IMG/VR virus record: IMGVR_UViG_3300020109_000040
Coordinates: 1-45,515 of that record
Reading direction: 5' to 3' (one strand)
DNA from: a virus
Length of the DNA stretch: 45,515 bases
Made by a program: the position numbers and the translations under genes. The notes beneath the pieces were generated by a model, which ran no database searches, was not told where the DNA came from, and was given only the letters and a program-made list of their open reading frames with translations. Shown in pieces: positions 1-7,109 of the stretch (the stretch's first letter is position 1; each line of letters starts with the position of its first letter).

Positions 1-10
1 TGCAGCGCTT
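1..10. repeat. Terminal direct repeat, left copy
   Basis: TGCAGCGCTT is identical to the last ten bases of the window (45506-45515). Removing one copy joins a gene in frame across the ends, so this is best read as the overlap of a circular sequence rather than a biological repeat. The position lies inside the early operon, far from the terminase genes where a packaging site would be expected, so a natural virion end here is unlikely. Confidence 0.75.
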
Positions 11-55
11 GAGGCTCGCCATCCGTGGCTGATCGAACGGGAGAATGGGCTGTGA
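1..55 (+). CDS. 3' part of small early gene that starts at 45387
   Basis: If the 10-base terminal overlap is collapsed, the frame open at the right end of the window continues here from base 11 and stops at TGA 53-55. The complete protein is 57 residues, hydrophilic, ending in WLIERENGL. The TGA overlaps the GTG start at 52 (GTGA), the same translational coupling seen in nearly every gene of this operon. That is strong support for the junction being real. No function recognised. Confidence 0.7.
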   Translation, partial: AALEARHPWLIERENGL

Positions 56-513
56 AATACTATCTCGACTGCGAGTTCGACGGCCACAACGGCGCGCTGC
101 TGAGTATGGCGCTGGTCCGCGAAGATAGCCGCAGCATCCACATCGAAACGAGCGCCGTCGCAACCGATCCATGGGTTGTCGCCAACGTCGTGCCGTTGAT
201 GGACAAGAACGAGGCCACCACCCACCCGCTGGTAAATCCGAACGGTGTCGGTGTGCTGGTCCGCGAGTTTATGGCCGACGACGATCATCCGGTCGTCATC
301 GCCGACAGCCCGGTCGATATTGGCCGGTTCTGTCAGGCGGTCATGACCAGCTTGGGCGGCAACTACATGCCGAACGAATGGCCGCGACTGACCTTCGAAG
401 TTCACGATGTTGATTGCTATCCGACCACGCTGCCGGGTGCTGTCCAGCATAACGCTTGGTGGGATGCCATGGCCCTGCGCGATACCCTCACCACCCAAGG
501 CCAGCCCGCATGA
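52..513 (+). CDS. DEDD-type 3'-5' exonuclease-like protein
   Basis: The N-terminus YYLDCEFDGHNGALLSMALV resembles the first acidic motif (DxEF-D) of RNase H-fold, DEDD-type 3'-5' exoribonuclease-like proteins found in phages and actinobacteria. Further acidic positions suit the fold (D near IADSPVD; H/D near QHNAWWDAMALRDT in the last 25 residues, the usual place of the final HxxxxD motif). GTG at 52 is preferred over GTG at 25 because GGGAGA lies 8 bases upstream and because it overlaps the stop of the preceding gene. It is the first sizeable gene of the small-protein run. Nucleic-acid trimming is a family-based inference. About 153 residues. Confidence 0.55.
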   Translation: MKYYLDCEFDGHNGALLSMALVREDSRSIHIETSAVATDPWVVANVVPLMDKNEATTHPLVNPNGVGVLVREFMADDDHPVVIADSPVDIGRFCQAVMTSLGGNYMPNEWPRLTFEVHDVDCYPTTLPGAVQHNAWWDAMALRDTLTTQGQPA

Positions 514-851
514 CCCGCGTATCGCAGGTGCTGAGCGAGGCGGCTGATCTGCTGGAGAAGCCGGGGGCTTGGACGCAGGGCGAGTATGCGCGCGGGAAAT
601 CGGGGCGTCCGGTGAAGCGTCGGTATGCTGCCGTATGCTTCTGCGCGCTCGGTGCGATTGATGCTGCGCATGGCGAAACGGACATTGGCAACGAGGTCGA
701 TGTGGAGGCTGCCCGCTTCGTTACGTCCGTAGCTGTCCCCGAACGGGTGGGTAACCTCGCCTTATGGAATGATGCCCCTGAGCGGACCCAAGCGGAGGTA
801 GTCGATGCTTTCCGCCGCGCCGCCGCCCTAGCCAAGGCGCAGGGGCGATGA
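510..851 (+). CDS. DUF6197-like hypothetical protein
   Basis: The protein has 113 residues. The pattern (helical start, LLEKPGAWTQGEYAR, then a CFCALGAIDAAHG segment and a C-terminal helix AEVVDAFRRAAALA) matches my memory of the DUF6197 family common in actinobacterial and alphaproteobacterial phages and genomes; its function is unknown. The ATG at 510 overlaps the previous stop (ATGA). The cysteine pair in CFC is the only notable chemistry. Called from the ORF pattern and operon position, so function is not assigned. Confidence 0.6.
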   Translation: MTRVSQVLSEAADLLEKPGAWTQGEYARGKSGRPVKRRYAAVCFCALGAIDAAHGETDIGNEVDVEAARFVTSVAVPERVGNLALWNDAPERTQAEVVDAFRRAAALAKAQGR

Positions 852-1045
852 TGTGGCAATCGCGGTCCTACACCGCTGACCAACACCGTCGTCTGACGGT
901 AGAACCCGCCGTGATGCGCCGCCAAGTCGAGCGCCAGCAGCAGTCAATGCCGCTGGTGGTCGAGAAGATCGCCGGGACCAACGTCGGCGACTGGATATGC
1001 GGGCTTGGGCTGGTGGCGTTCTTCGTCGGGATGACGGTTATATGA
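848..1045 (+). CDS. Small protein with C-terminal membrane segment
   Basis: Sixty-five residues. The first 45 are polar and basic with an RRQVERQQQ stretch. The last 18 (about 47-65) are hydrophobic (ICGLGLVAFFVGMTVI) and could be one transmembrane helix, giving a tail-anchored, cytoplasm-facing protein. The start overlaps the preceding TGA; tandem ATG codons at 848 and 851 leave the exact start open. It ends 1 base into the next gene region. No family recognised. Confidence 0.55.
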   Translation: MMWQSRSYTADQHRRLTVEPAVMRRQVERQQQSMPLVVEKIAGTNVGDWICGLGLVAFFVGMTVI

Positions 1046-1278
1046 TCGTCACCCTGCAAGCCGCGCAGATGTACATCGAGCGCGTGAACCCCAAAGCGTC
1101 GCTGCATCAGGCTTGGGCGGCTTTGCAGCCGTGCGAGCGGGTGGCCAACTATCTGCGCCACCAGTCCGGCCGCTGCCAATTCCTCGCCCGTGATGCCCGT
1201 GCCGTCTGTGTCGGGGGTCGGGTCGTGCAGGCTTGGAATCGGGATACCATTGTGAGTGGAGGGCCTATCCGTGGATGA
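1042..1278 (+). CDS. Hypothetical early protein
   Basis: Seventy-eight residues from the ATG at 1042, which overlaps the previous stop (ATGA). The central segment ASLHQAWAALQPCERVANYL reads as an amphipathic helix. The 3' end overlaps the start of the exonuclease gene by 8 bases, so translation of the two may be coupled. I do not recognise a family. Confidence 0.5.
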   Translation: MIVTLQAAQMYIERVNPKASLHQAWAALQPCERVANYLRHQSGRCQFLARDARAVCVGGRVVQAWNRDTIVSGGPIRG

Positions 1279-2176
1279 CGCAGCATTCCGCCAATCGGTG
1301 GTCGGTGCGGCCGAGGTCGCCGCCCTGTTTGACGCTAGCCCATGGGTGACGCGGTACGAGCTTTGGCACCGCAAGCGCGGGACGATCGCGACGCCCGACT
1401 TCAATGCGGTGGTCGACGGCAAGCCGGAGAACGAGCGAATCTATTTCGGCGTCAAGCTGGAGCCAATCGTGATCGAAGCGGCCTGCGAACGCTGGGGCTA
1501 TGTGCCCGAGCCGACGCCGGAACGCCTGACCAACGGCAAGGGGCTGGGCGGGCATCCGGACCGGATCGTTACCTGCCCCGAACGCGGGCGCGGCATCTTG
1601 GAGGTCAAGACCGTCGATTGGCTGGTCGAGAAGTCGTGGGGTGATGAACCGCCGCTGCACTACCTGCTGCAAGCGCAAGCTTATGCCGGCCTCGCGGGTA
1701 CGGACTGGTGCGATATCGTCTGGCTGACCAGCGGCAACCGTCTGTCCCGCCATCGAGAACCGTTCCGCCCCGCCCTGTTCGCCGAGATCGAACGCCGCGT
1801 CGCTGCTTTCTGGAACGACGTGCGCGAAAGCCGCGAACCGCCGGTCGATTACACTCGCGACGGCAAGACGCTGGTGGAGGTGCTGGGCGATCCGACCGAG
1901 GAATTGGCGGACCTCCGCGACGATTTGACCGCCGAGCAGTGGGCGATCGAATTTGCTGCCGGCAAGGCAATGCGGGACGCGGGTGAGGCGCAGATGGAAG
2001 CCGCCAAGACCCGGCTGATCGAGCGCATCGGCACCGCGGGCAAGGCGCTGCTGCCGTCTTTCCGGCTCGCCGCCAATCGCACCAAGGACACTCCCGATCG
2101 CGTCGCGAAAGAGGGCGAAATTATCAAGGGGCGGCGGGGCTACCGGCGCTTCGACCTACGGGAGATCGCAGCGTGA
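1271..2176 (+). CDS. YqaJ-family viral recombinase exonuclease
   Basis: A PD-(D/E)XK exonuclease of the YqaJ/lambda-exonuclease type. Visible motifs (numbering from the GTG at 1271): GVKLE around residue 60-64, GHPDRIV with the catalytic Asp at 97, LEVKT with Glu 111 and Lys 113, and HYLLQAQAY (130-138), the conserved Gln helix. It would resect double-stranded ends 5'-3' to expose single strands for the RecT protein encoded two genes downstream. GTG 1271 is preferred because GGAGGG lies 7 bases upstream; GTG 1256 is an alternative adding five residues. About 301 residues, normal for the family. The pair forms a Red/RecET-like recombination module. Confidence 0.9.
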   Translation: MDDAAFRQSVVGAAEVAALFDASPWVTRYELWHRKRGTIATPDFNAVVDGKPENERIYFGVKLEPIVIEAACERWGYVPEPTPERLTNGKGLGGHPDRIVTCPERGRGILEVKTVDWLVEKSWGDEPPLHYLLQAQAYAGLAGTDWCDIVWLTSGNRLSRHREPFRPALFAEIERRVAAFWNDVRESREPPVDYTRDGKTLVEVLGDPTEELADLRDDLTAEQWAIEFAAGKAMRDAGEAQMEAAKTRLIERIGTAGKALLPSFRLAANRTKDTPDRVAKEGEIIKGRRGYRRFDLREIAA

Positions 2177-2394
2177 AACGGAAGGAAGCATTCTACATCG
2201 TCTGGAACCCGCAAGGCTCGCTGCCACCCCGCGCTACACACGACACCTTTGAGAAGGCGGCGGCGGAGGCCCAACGCTTGGCACTGGCCAACCCGGGCAA
2301 CGATTTCTTCGTCATGCAGTCCCACCGGCGCGTCCGCACGGTTCGGCCTGTCGAGATCGAAGATTACCACACCGACCTTGATATTCCGTTCTGA
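2173..2394 (+). CDS. Hypothetical protein between YqaJ and RecT
   Basis: Seventy-three residues, GTG start overlapping the exonuclease stop, GGGAG upstream. The body reads as a small alpha/beta protein (FYIVWNPQG, then TFEKAAAEAQRLALANPG, then FFVMQSHRR), a pattern often seen in phage proteins that sit next to recombination genes and pair a beta strand with one helix. No catalytic motif. Its position between the two recombination genes suggests an accessory role, but that is only context. Confidence 0.6.
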   Translation: MKRKEAFYIVWNPQGSLPPRATHDTFEKAAAEAQRLALANPGNDFFVMQSHRRVRTVRPVEIEDYHTDLDIPF

Positions 2395-2405
2395 AAGGAC
2401 ACCCC

Positions 2406-3272
2406 ATGGCTACGCAATTGACCGTTCAGCAGCAACGCCAGTCGGAGACGCAGGCACTGCGCCAGACCCTCGACAAGATGGGCGGGCAGATCAAGATGGC
2501 GCTGCCCGCGCATATCAGCGTCGAGAAATTCCAGCGGGTGGCAATCACCGCCGTGCAGACGAACCAAGACCTTCTGACGTGCGATCGCGCCTCGCTGTTC
2601 GCATCGCTGATGAAGTGTGCGCAAGACGGCCTCTTACCCGATGGTCGTGACGCCGCAATCGCGATCTTCAAGGGGCAGGCGCAGTATATGCCGATGGTCG
2701 CCGGCATCATGAAGAAGGCTCGGCAGTCCGGTGAAATCTCGTCGTGGTCCGCACATGCCGTCCACGCCAACGACGACTTCGAATATGTGTTGGGCGACGA
2801 TGAGCGGATCATTCACAAGCCGACCATGGGCGAGCAAGGTCCGGTCATCGCAGCCTATTCCATCGTGAAGCTCAAGGACGGGACGGTCGCCCGGGACGTG
2901 ATGACGCGCGCCGATATTGAGAAGCGCCGCGCGATCAGCCGGCAGTCGAATAGCTTGCAATGGACGACCTTCTACGAGGAAGGAGCGATCAAGACGGTCA
3001 TCAAGCATCATGCCAAGCGGCTGCCGTCGTCCACTGACATCGACAAGCTGATGGAGACGCTCGACCGGGACGACATGATCCGGGTCCAAGACAGTGCCGC
3101 AGCCGTCATGGTCGGTGATCGCGGCGACCGGGAAGCTACCCCCGTGTCCCGCCTCGATGCGCTTGAGCAGTCCTTCACCCCGAACGACGGCACCCTGTCC
3201 CCCGACAACCCGACCGCCGCCGAAGGACGCGACGACACCGACCACGGCGAAGACACGCAGGGGGATGCGTGA
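2406..3272 (+). CDS. recT: RecT-family single-strand annealing protein
   Basis: A 288-residue protein typical of RecT: N-terminal TLDKMGGQIKMALP, then ITAVQTNQDLLTCDRASLFASLMKCAQDGL in two pieces of the conserved recruiting core, and GQAQYMPMVAGIMKKARQSG, the family signature. RecT coats ssDNA made by its partner exonuclease and anneals it to homologous strands. The C-terminal 60 residues are acidic and disordered (many D, T, P), as usual. ATG 2406 follows AAAGGAC. Lies directly downstream of the YqaJ nuclease, so the two are probably co-expressed early after induction. Confidence 0.93.
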   Translation: MATQLTVQQQRQSETQALRQTLDKMGGQIKMALPAHISVEKFQRVAITAVQTNQDLLTCDRASLFASLMKCAQDGLLPDGRDAAIAIFKGQAQYMPMVAGIMKKARQSGEISSWSAHAVHANDDFEYVLGDDERIIHKPTMGEQGPVIAAYSIVKLKDGTVARDVMTRADIEKRRAISRQSNSLQWTTFYEEGAIKTVIKHHAKRLPSSTDIDKLMETLDRDDMIRVQDSAAAVMVGDRGDREATPVSRLDALEQSFTPNDGTLSPDNPTAAEGRDDTDHGEDTQGDA

Positions 3273-3472
3273 TGGAGTGGCAGGACATCGCCAGCGCGCC
3301 GAAGGATGGGACGCGAGTGCTTCTGTTCGCGCCAACGCGCGCATTCCCAGAGGCAATTATCGTTGGTTGGTACGGCGTTCGTGGGTCTAGCTGGATGTCA
3401 GAACCAGGCATGTGGACCAGGAACCCCACCCACTGGCTACCCCTCCCCACACCCCCGGAGACGACGGCATGA
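3272..3472 (+). CDS. DUF551-like small protein
   Basis: Sixty-six residues. The start MEWQDIASAPKDGTRVLLF followed by a W-rich C-terminal half ending HWLPLPTPPE is the layout of DUF551 and related phage proteins (W-x-I-x-x-APxDG near the start, HWxPLPxPP near the end). Function unknown in the family. ATG at 3272 overlaps the RecT stop (TGATG). Confidence 0.65.
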   Translation: MEWQDIASAPKDGTRVLLFAPTRAFPEAIIVGWYGVRGSSWMSEPGMWTRNPTHWLPLPTPPETTA

Positions 3473-3753
3473 GCGAGGAAGCGGGAAAGGTGTGGAAATG
3501 CACCGTCACCGATGGACGGTTCGTGGAGGCTTGCTGGCCTTTGGAAGAGAACGTCCAAAACAACACGCCAGGGTTCAGCAAGGCCAAGGGCATCGCGGTC
3601 TGGAACTTGACCAACATGACCACGCACAACCCGTCGCGGCGATATTACGGGGTCAAAACCCCTGCCCATCCGAATGGCTTCCTGTTCAACTTCTGTCCGT
3701 TCTGCGGGGAGCGGATCGACGCGCCGTTCGTGGATAAGGAAGATGCCGCATGA
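3469..3753 (+). CDS. Hypothetical protein with C-terminal CxxC
   Basis: Ninety-four residues from the ATG overlapping the previous stop. The C-terminal half contains FNFCPFCGERID, a single CxxC knuckle that looks like half of a zinc ribbon; such short restriction-alleviation (Lar-like) or ribbon proteins are frequent in phage early operons. There is no second CxxC pair, though Cys 10 and Cys 21 could complete a site. Function not assigned. Confidence 0.55.
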   Translation: MSEEAGKVWKCTVTDGRFVEACWPLEENVQNNTPGFSKAKGIAVWNLTNMTTHNPSRRYYGVKTPAHPNGFLFNFCPFCGERIDAPFVDKEDAA

Positions 3754-4082
3754 CCGATCGGAGCAAGCTGCTGGCAAGCGCGGCTAAGACGGATGCTGCG
3801 TCACCTGCTGGTGACGGGGTGCCGGGTGTCGACTTCTTGGAAGCGTGCGCGGCCGAGGCCATTACCGATTACCCGGTGCTATCGGCGAAATGCCGCGATT
3901 GCGCTTTCCGACATGGTACCGAGGCAAACGGTTACTGGCTGACGCGCATTACGGCGGCCGGCTGCGTCGAAGCCAGCCACCCGTTCTGGTGTCATAAGGC
4001 GACCGACCGGCGGGGCGAGACGACGCACCTTTGCGCTGGCTGGGCCGATGCTATCGTACAGCGAGCGGAGGCCCTGTCATGA
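3750..4082 (+). CDS. Hypothetical cysteine-rich protein
   Basis: One hundred ten residues. Residues from about 47 on hold KCRDCAFRHG, then GCVEASHPFWCHK and HLCAGW: five to six Cys plus His residues spaced as in a compact metal-binding fold. The first 35 residues are Ala/Gly/Asp-rich and probably flexible. ATGA-coupled to both neighbours. No named family recognised; zinc binding is inferred from the Cys/His spacing alone. Confidence 0.55.
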   Translation: MTDRSKLLASAAKTDAASPAGDGVPGVDFLEACAAEAITDYPVLSAKCRDCAFRHGTEANGYWLTRITAAGCVEASHPFWCHKATDRRGETTHLCAGWADAIVQRAEALS

Positions 4083-4357
4083 CGCGGGAGGAAAGGGCGC
4101 GGGAGGTGCGCGAGCAATATTCCGGCAGCATCCACGGCTTCGACGAACAGGCCCAGATCGCCGCCATGCTCGCCTTCGCCGACGCAGAAGCCGCAGCCAT
4201 GCGCGAGCGGGCGGCGGGGCACATGCGTAAGCGTGCCGAGGAACTTCGGGAGAAGTCTACGAACCTCAGCACCGGAGCCATGATGTACGCGATCTACATG
4301 GAAGAAGCGGACAAGATTGCCGCTCTGCCGGCGACGGGGGAGGTGGGGCGTGGGTGA
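4079..4357 (+). CDS. Hypothetical helical protein
   Basis: Ninety-two residues, nearly all predicted helix: TREERAREVREQY, then a long AQIAAMLAFADAEAAAMRERAAGHMRKRAEEL stretch broken by charged residues every 3-4 positions, consistent with a coiled coil. Start ATG overlaps the previous stop; an in-operon GGGAGG precedes the next start within its 3' end. Function unknown. Confidence 0.5.
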   Translation: MTREERAREVREQYSGSIHGFDEQAQIAAMLAFADAEAAAMRERAAGHMRKRAEELREKSTNLSTGAMMYAIYMEEADKIAALPATGEVGRG

Positions 4358-4658
4358 GAAACCGTCGCTGCATGAAATAGCAGCCATGCCCTACCCGGCT
4401 TCGGTGATGGCGATGCGCGAGCACTACAATTCGGGGTGGGGCAAACCGCTGCCAGATGAAAAGTACGACGAGCCGCGCACCTTCAAGGTCCGGATCGACT
4501 ACTCATTCACGACGCAGGGACAGCGCTCCTACACGGTCGAGGCTCTGTCAGAAGAAGAGGCAGAAGAGATGGCGGTGAACGAGTTTGATAACGACCGCCA
4601 GGTCGAGACCGACGCCGAGATTGACTTGGTGCGCGCTAAGCTGGCGACTGACGCATGA
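4350..4658 (+). CDS. Hypothetical acidic protein
   Basis: One hundred two residues. GTG at 4350 is chosen because GGGGGAGG stands 6 bases upstream. The C-terminal half (FKVRIDYSFTTQGQR, then ALSEEEAEEMAVNEFD) looks like a strand-helix-strand unit with a strongly acidic helix, as seen in phage proteins that use an -EEAEEMA- helix in protein contacts. Coupled at both ends by short overlaps. Confidence 0.55.
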   Translation: MGEKPSLHEIAAMPYPASVMAMREHYNSGWGKPLPDEKYDEPRTFKVRIDYSFTTQGQRSYTVEALSEEEAEEMAVNEFDNDRQVETDAEIDLVRAKLATDA

Positions 4659-4813
4659 CCCCCACCCAACACCCGCAAGCGGCGGTGAATGTGATGCAGT
4701 ACCGCCAGACGGCGACGGCCACGGCGTTTCCGATCGAGGGGACGCGGGAGGTTGTTGTGCAGACCGTCGATGTCGCCAAGGCGCGTGGTGTGGTGGAGGG
4801 GTGGCATGGGTGA
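4655..4813 (+). CDS. Very small early protein
   Basis: A 52-residue frame (ATG 4655, TGA 4811-4813) fills the space between two overlapping genes, with ATGA overlap on its 5' side and an 8-base overlap on its 3' side. The sequence begins MTPTQHPQAAVNVMQYRQ and ends in ARGVVEGWHG. The spacing and the lack of any other frame in this interval argue it is real. No function recognised. Confidence 0.5.
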   Translation: MTPTQHPQAAVNVMQYRQTATATAFPIEGTREVVVQTVDVAKARGVVEGWHG

Positions 4814-5105
4814 CATTCTGAGCCTGTCAAAGAAGCTGGAGCGCGCTCGCCGCAATGGAACCGGCTTCCAGGTATCCGCCGAAGAGGTGGACACCATTTT
4901 CGAAAATGAGATCGCGGACGCCGTGTTCGCCGCCAAGTTGAGAAAGTTGAAGTCCGAGTGTCACGCGAAACCAGCGACCACATCTACGGCGAGTTCTGGC
5001 TCGATTTCCGGCGGGACGGAGCCGCCAAGGGAATATATCAGATCGCCCGGTACGCGCCCGGTTCTCGATCGGTCATCTATAGCAGCACTCGCACGAAATG
5101 CCTGA
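4806..5105 (+). CDS. Hypothetical protein overlapping integrase start
   Basis: Ninety-nine residues from the ATG at 4806. The first 55 residues look like a genuine helical protein (ILSLSKKLERARRNG, then SAEEVDTIFENEIADAVFAA). The rest runs in a different frame over the first 148 bases of the integrase and has the Ser/Thr/Pro-rich texture of an out-of-frame read. Possible explanations are a true long overlap or a later integrase start. Its place before int suggests a directionality factor, but no excisionase helix-turn-helix is evident. Confidence 0.45.
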   Translation: MGDILSLSKKLERARRNGTGFQVSAEEVDTIFENEIADAVFAAKLRKLKSECHAKPATTSTASSGSISGGTEPPREYIRSPGTRPVLDRSSIAALARNA

Positions 5106-6178
5106 CGACCGCGATCAAGGTCATAGAGGCCCACTATGAAACCGAGCGAGCAAGAGGCAAGCAGGACCCGCGCGAGGCGTTGGTCGTACCCATGCTGCTG
5201 CTCTACTGGGACGAGAAGGGCCGCAAGAACAAGAACCGCGATCAGACAGCCCGTAGCTTGCGGACCTTCATCGGCTTCCTGCTACAAGACCGCGTCGGAG
5301 CAAACGCCGTGGTGACGGACCTCGTGCCTACCGTGTTCGAACGCTTCCGCGAATGGAGGATGGGAAAGCACGGGTTCGACGTGGGCTGGGGCGGCAAGGA
5401 TTACGTCTATCAGTCGGATGGAGTGGCCGGCGACACGGTGGATCGCAATCTCAACGACATTCGGGCCGCGATCAATCATGCGCAGGACAACATGCGTATC
5501 CCCTACGCCCCGAAGGTACGCGCCGTCTCGCAGGTTCACCTCAACCCGTATCGGGAGCGCGTGCTGACAATCGAAGAACTGGGGCGGATGGCTTGGTACT
5601 GCGCCCACTTCAAACCGCTGTTCCGATTTTTCGCGTTGCAGCTTTGCACCAGCGTTCGGCCGGAAGCGGCGAAGGCGTTCAATCCAGTCACGCAATACGA
5701 CGATCGGTTCGGCCTGATCGATTTGCAGCCGGATCAGAAAGGTCGGACGAAAAAGCGGAATGCGATCATCCCGGCAATTCGGCCCATGCGTGTCGTTTTG
5801 AGACAATGGGCAAAAGAAGGATACGCGCCGGTCGCGTCGAACAAAACGGCATGGCGGAAAATGCGACGCGTGCTGAGGCTGTCTGACGACGTGTTCCCCA
5901 AGACGATTCGGCACACGGTCGCCACGTGGCTCTACAACGACCCTTCGGTGCCAGAGCGGCAGGTCAGCGAAATGCTGGGCCATGAAGGCAAGTTGTCGAG
6001 GACGACGCGCCTGTACGCCAAGTACGATCCGAACCGGATGGCAGAGGCTGTGCGGGCGCTGACCAGAATTTGGATCGCTGTGTCAGCAGAGGCGCGCCGT
6101 TACGGCGCTGACCATCTGCTGACCAACGAGCGAGACGCGGGTGGGAAATGGATTGCCCGCGAATCAGTGAAAGTGTAG
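4958..6178 (+). CDS. int: Tyrosine-family site-specific integrase
   Basis: A 406-residue tyrosine recombinase that would insert the phage at the adjacent tRNA-derived attP. The arm/core-binding part covers about residues 1-195. The catalytic part shows Arg 234 (CTSVRPEAA), Lys 315 and Arg 318 (PKTIRH), the GH at 341-342 (EMLGHEG) and nucleophile Tyr 353 (RLYAKY). The box II residue, often His, is Lys here; the family signature allows H/K. GTG 4958 has no strong ribosome site and overlaps the previous frame by 148 bases, so a later start is possible. The gene ends only 22 bases before the tRNA fragment, the usual arrangement. Confidence 0.93.
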   Translation: MSRETSDHIYGEFWLDFRRDGAAKGIYQIARYAPGSRSVIYSSTRTKCLTTAIKVIEAHYETERARGKQDPREALVVPMLLLYWDEKGRKNKNRDQTARSLRTFIGFLLQDRVGANAVVTDLVPTVFERFREWRMGKHGFDVGWGGKDYVYQSDGVAGDTVDRNLNDIRAAINHAQDNMRIPYAPKVRAVSQVHLNPYRERVLTIEELGRMAWYCAHFKPLFRFFALQLCTSVRPEAAKAFNPVTQYDDRFGLIDLQPDQKGRTKKRNAIIPAIRPMRVVLRQWAKEGYAPVASNKTAWRKMRRVLRLSDDVFPKTIRHTVATWLYNDPSVPERQVSEMLGHEGKLSRTTRLYAKYDPNRMAEAVRALTRIWIAVSAEARRYGADHLLTNERDAGGKWIARESVKV

Positions 6179-6182
6179 GATT

Positions 6183-6202
6183 CCACTGCGTTTCGGCAGT
6201 GG
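6183..6202. terminator. Stem-loop directly after integrase
   Basis: CCACTGC (6183-6189) pairs perfectly with GCAGTGG (6196-6202) around a GTTTCG loop, 5 bases after the integrase stop. There is no clear T-run after it on the plus strand, so it may be a weak terminator, an RNA-stabilising structure, or part of the attachment site: its right arm includes the CCA end of the tRNA fragment. Confidence 0.4.
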
Positions 6203-6244
6203 TGGGCGCGACAGGGATTGAACCTGTGACCCCACCCGTGTGAA
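6200..6244 (-). other. attP: attP core: 3' part of tRNA-Val(CAC)
   Basis: Read on the minus strand, 6244 to 6200 gives an anticodon loop TTCACAC (anticodon CAC), a 3' anticodon stem GGGTG, a 5-base variable loop, a perfect T arm (ACAGG-TTCAATC-CCTGT), the acceptor 3' strand CGCGCCC, discriminator A and CCA. The 5' half is missing: 6245-6275 has no D-arm AGCTCAG or matching GGGCGCG acceptor. This is what a phage carries when it integrates into a tRNA-Val(CAC) gene and restores its 3' end. The core identical to the host may be shorter than the interval given. Confidence 0.85.
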
Positions 6245-6309
6245 GGGCCATACGGCCTACGAAACGCCCGATAAAGCGCCGATCGATTGATCGAACATGG
6301 AGCGTTCAA

Positions 6310-6852
6310 ATGGCGAACAAACTGGCAATTGCTGACCATTTGCGGACCATCTCCCCGTGGGAGATCGGACAGGCAAATTATGACGTTCTAGATGCGGTGG
6401 CGTACCGCGAAGGCCGCGAGTTGTCCTTCGAAATGGGAGCGCCGCTGCACCGGGTGTTCATCGGTCGAGTGCAGGTTGGGTTCGTTCACGCCCAGTCGTT
6501 TGGTTTCGTCACGTGGCCATACATCTACCCCGCGTCGTTCAGCGGCGTAACGCCGGAGATGCTCCACGAGGAGGCTGACCGGTCCACCGATCTAGCGACT
6601 TGCTATTTCATCGGCGGGGAAACCGGTCCGGTAAAGATCGGCTACACCCTCGATGTTCGGGCGCGGCTGTCCTCGATTCGCTCGCATTCACCGGTGCCCG
6701 TTGGACTGCTTGCTACCCGTGCTGGCGGCAGGGCGCGCGAGTATGCCTACCACGAACAGTTCGCCGCCCATCGCCTCCACGGAGAATGGTTCGAGCGCGT
6801 CCCGGAGATCGAAGCGGAGATCGCCACCCTCACCGAAGGATCCGCAGCATGA
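6310..6852 (+). CDS. GIY-YIG / T5orf172-like nuclease-domain protein
   Basis: A 180-residue protein. Residues about 97-165 carry CYFIGGETGPVKIGYT, then a helix with ARLSSIR and a distal EWFER: the core of the T5orf172/Mug113 branch of GIY-YIG nucleases (Y-F-I and K-I-G-x-T in place of GIY/YIG; Arg in the next helix; conserved Glu). The first 90 residues are unrelated and may bind DNA or a partner. ATG 6310 follows GGAG. It is the first gene beyond attP. A second protein of the same type is encoded at 42323-42946. Catalytic activity is inferred from family only. Confidence 0.7.
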   Translation: MANKLAIADHLRTISPWEIGQANYDVLDAVAYREGRELSFEMGAPLHRVFIGRVQVGFVHAQSFGFVTWPYIYPASFSGVTPEMLHEEADRSTDLATCYFIGGETGPVKIGYTLDVRARLSSIRSHSPVPVGLLATRAGGRAREYAYHEQFAAHRLHGEWFERVPEIEAEIATLTEGSAA

Positions 6853-7109
6853 CGGACTATCCGCAAGGTCGCGCCTTCAACGTCAACGATTACGTCTGGG
6901 TCCGGCTGACGGACGCCGGCCGCAAGCATCATCGCGAGTGGTATGAGGCCATGGACCCGATGCTTCCATACCGCGCGCCCGACGAGAGCGCAGGCGGATG
7001 GAGCAAGTGGCAGCTTTGGGCGCTGATGAAGGAAATGGGGGACGCCTGCGTGATGGGTATGCCGCTTCCGTTTGAAACGTCCATCCGCCTATCAGGCCCC
7101 TCGGCATGA
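6849..7109 (+). CDS. Hypothetical protein
   Basis: Eighty-six residues, starting MTDYPQGRAFNVNDYVWVRLTD and containing a Trp-rich middle (EWYEAM, GGWSKWQLWALMKEMG). The first part resembles short phage proteins with an -NDYVWVKLT- strand. Coupled to both neighbours by ATGA overlaps. Function not recognised. Confidence 0.55.
   Translation: MTDYPQGRAFNVNDYVWVRLTDAGRKHHREWYEAMDPMLPYRAPDESAGGWSKWQLWALMKEMGDACVMGMPLPFETSIRLSGPSA

Noticed and set aside
1-10. Virion terminal repeat or cohesive end at the window edges
   Set aside because: The ends fall within a coupled gene in the early operon, about 12 kb from the terminase genes around the circle, so a natural packaging cut here is unlikely.
6200-6275. 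A complete tRNA gene
   Set aside because: The T arm, anticodon loop and CCA are present but no D-arm or matching 5' acceptor strand fits in the available bases; it is a 3' fragment.
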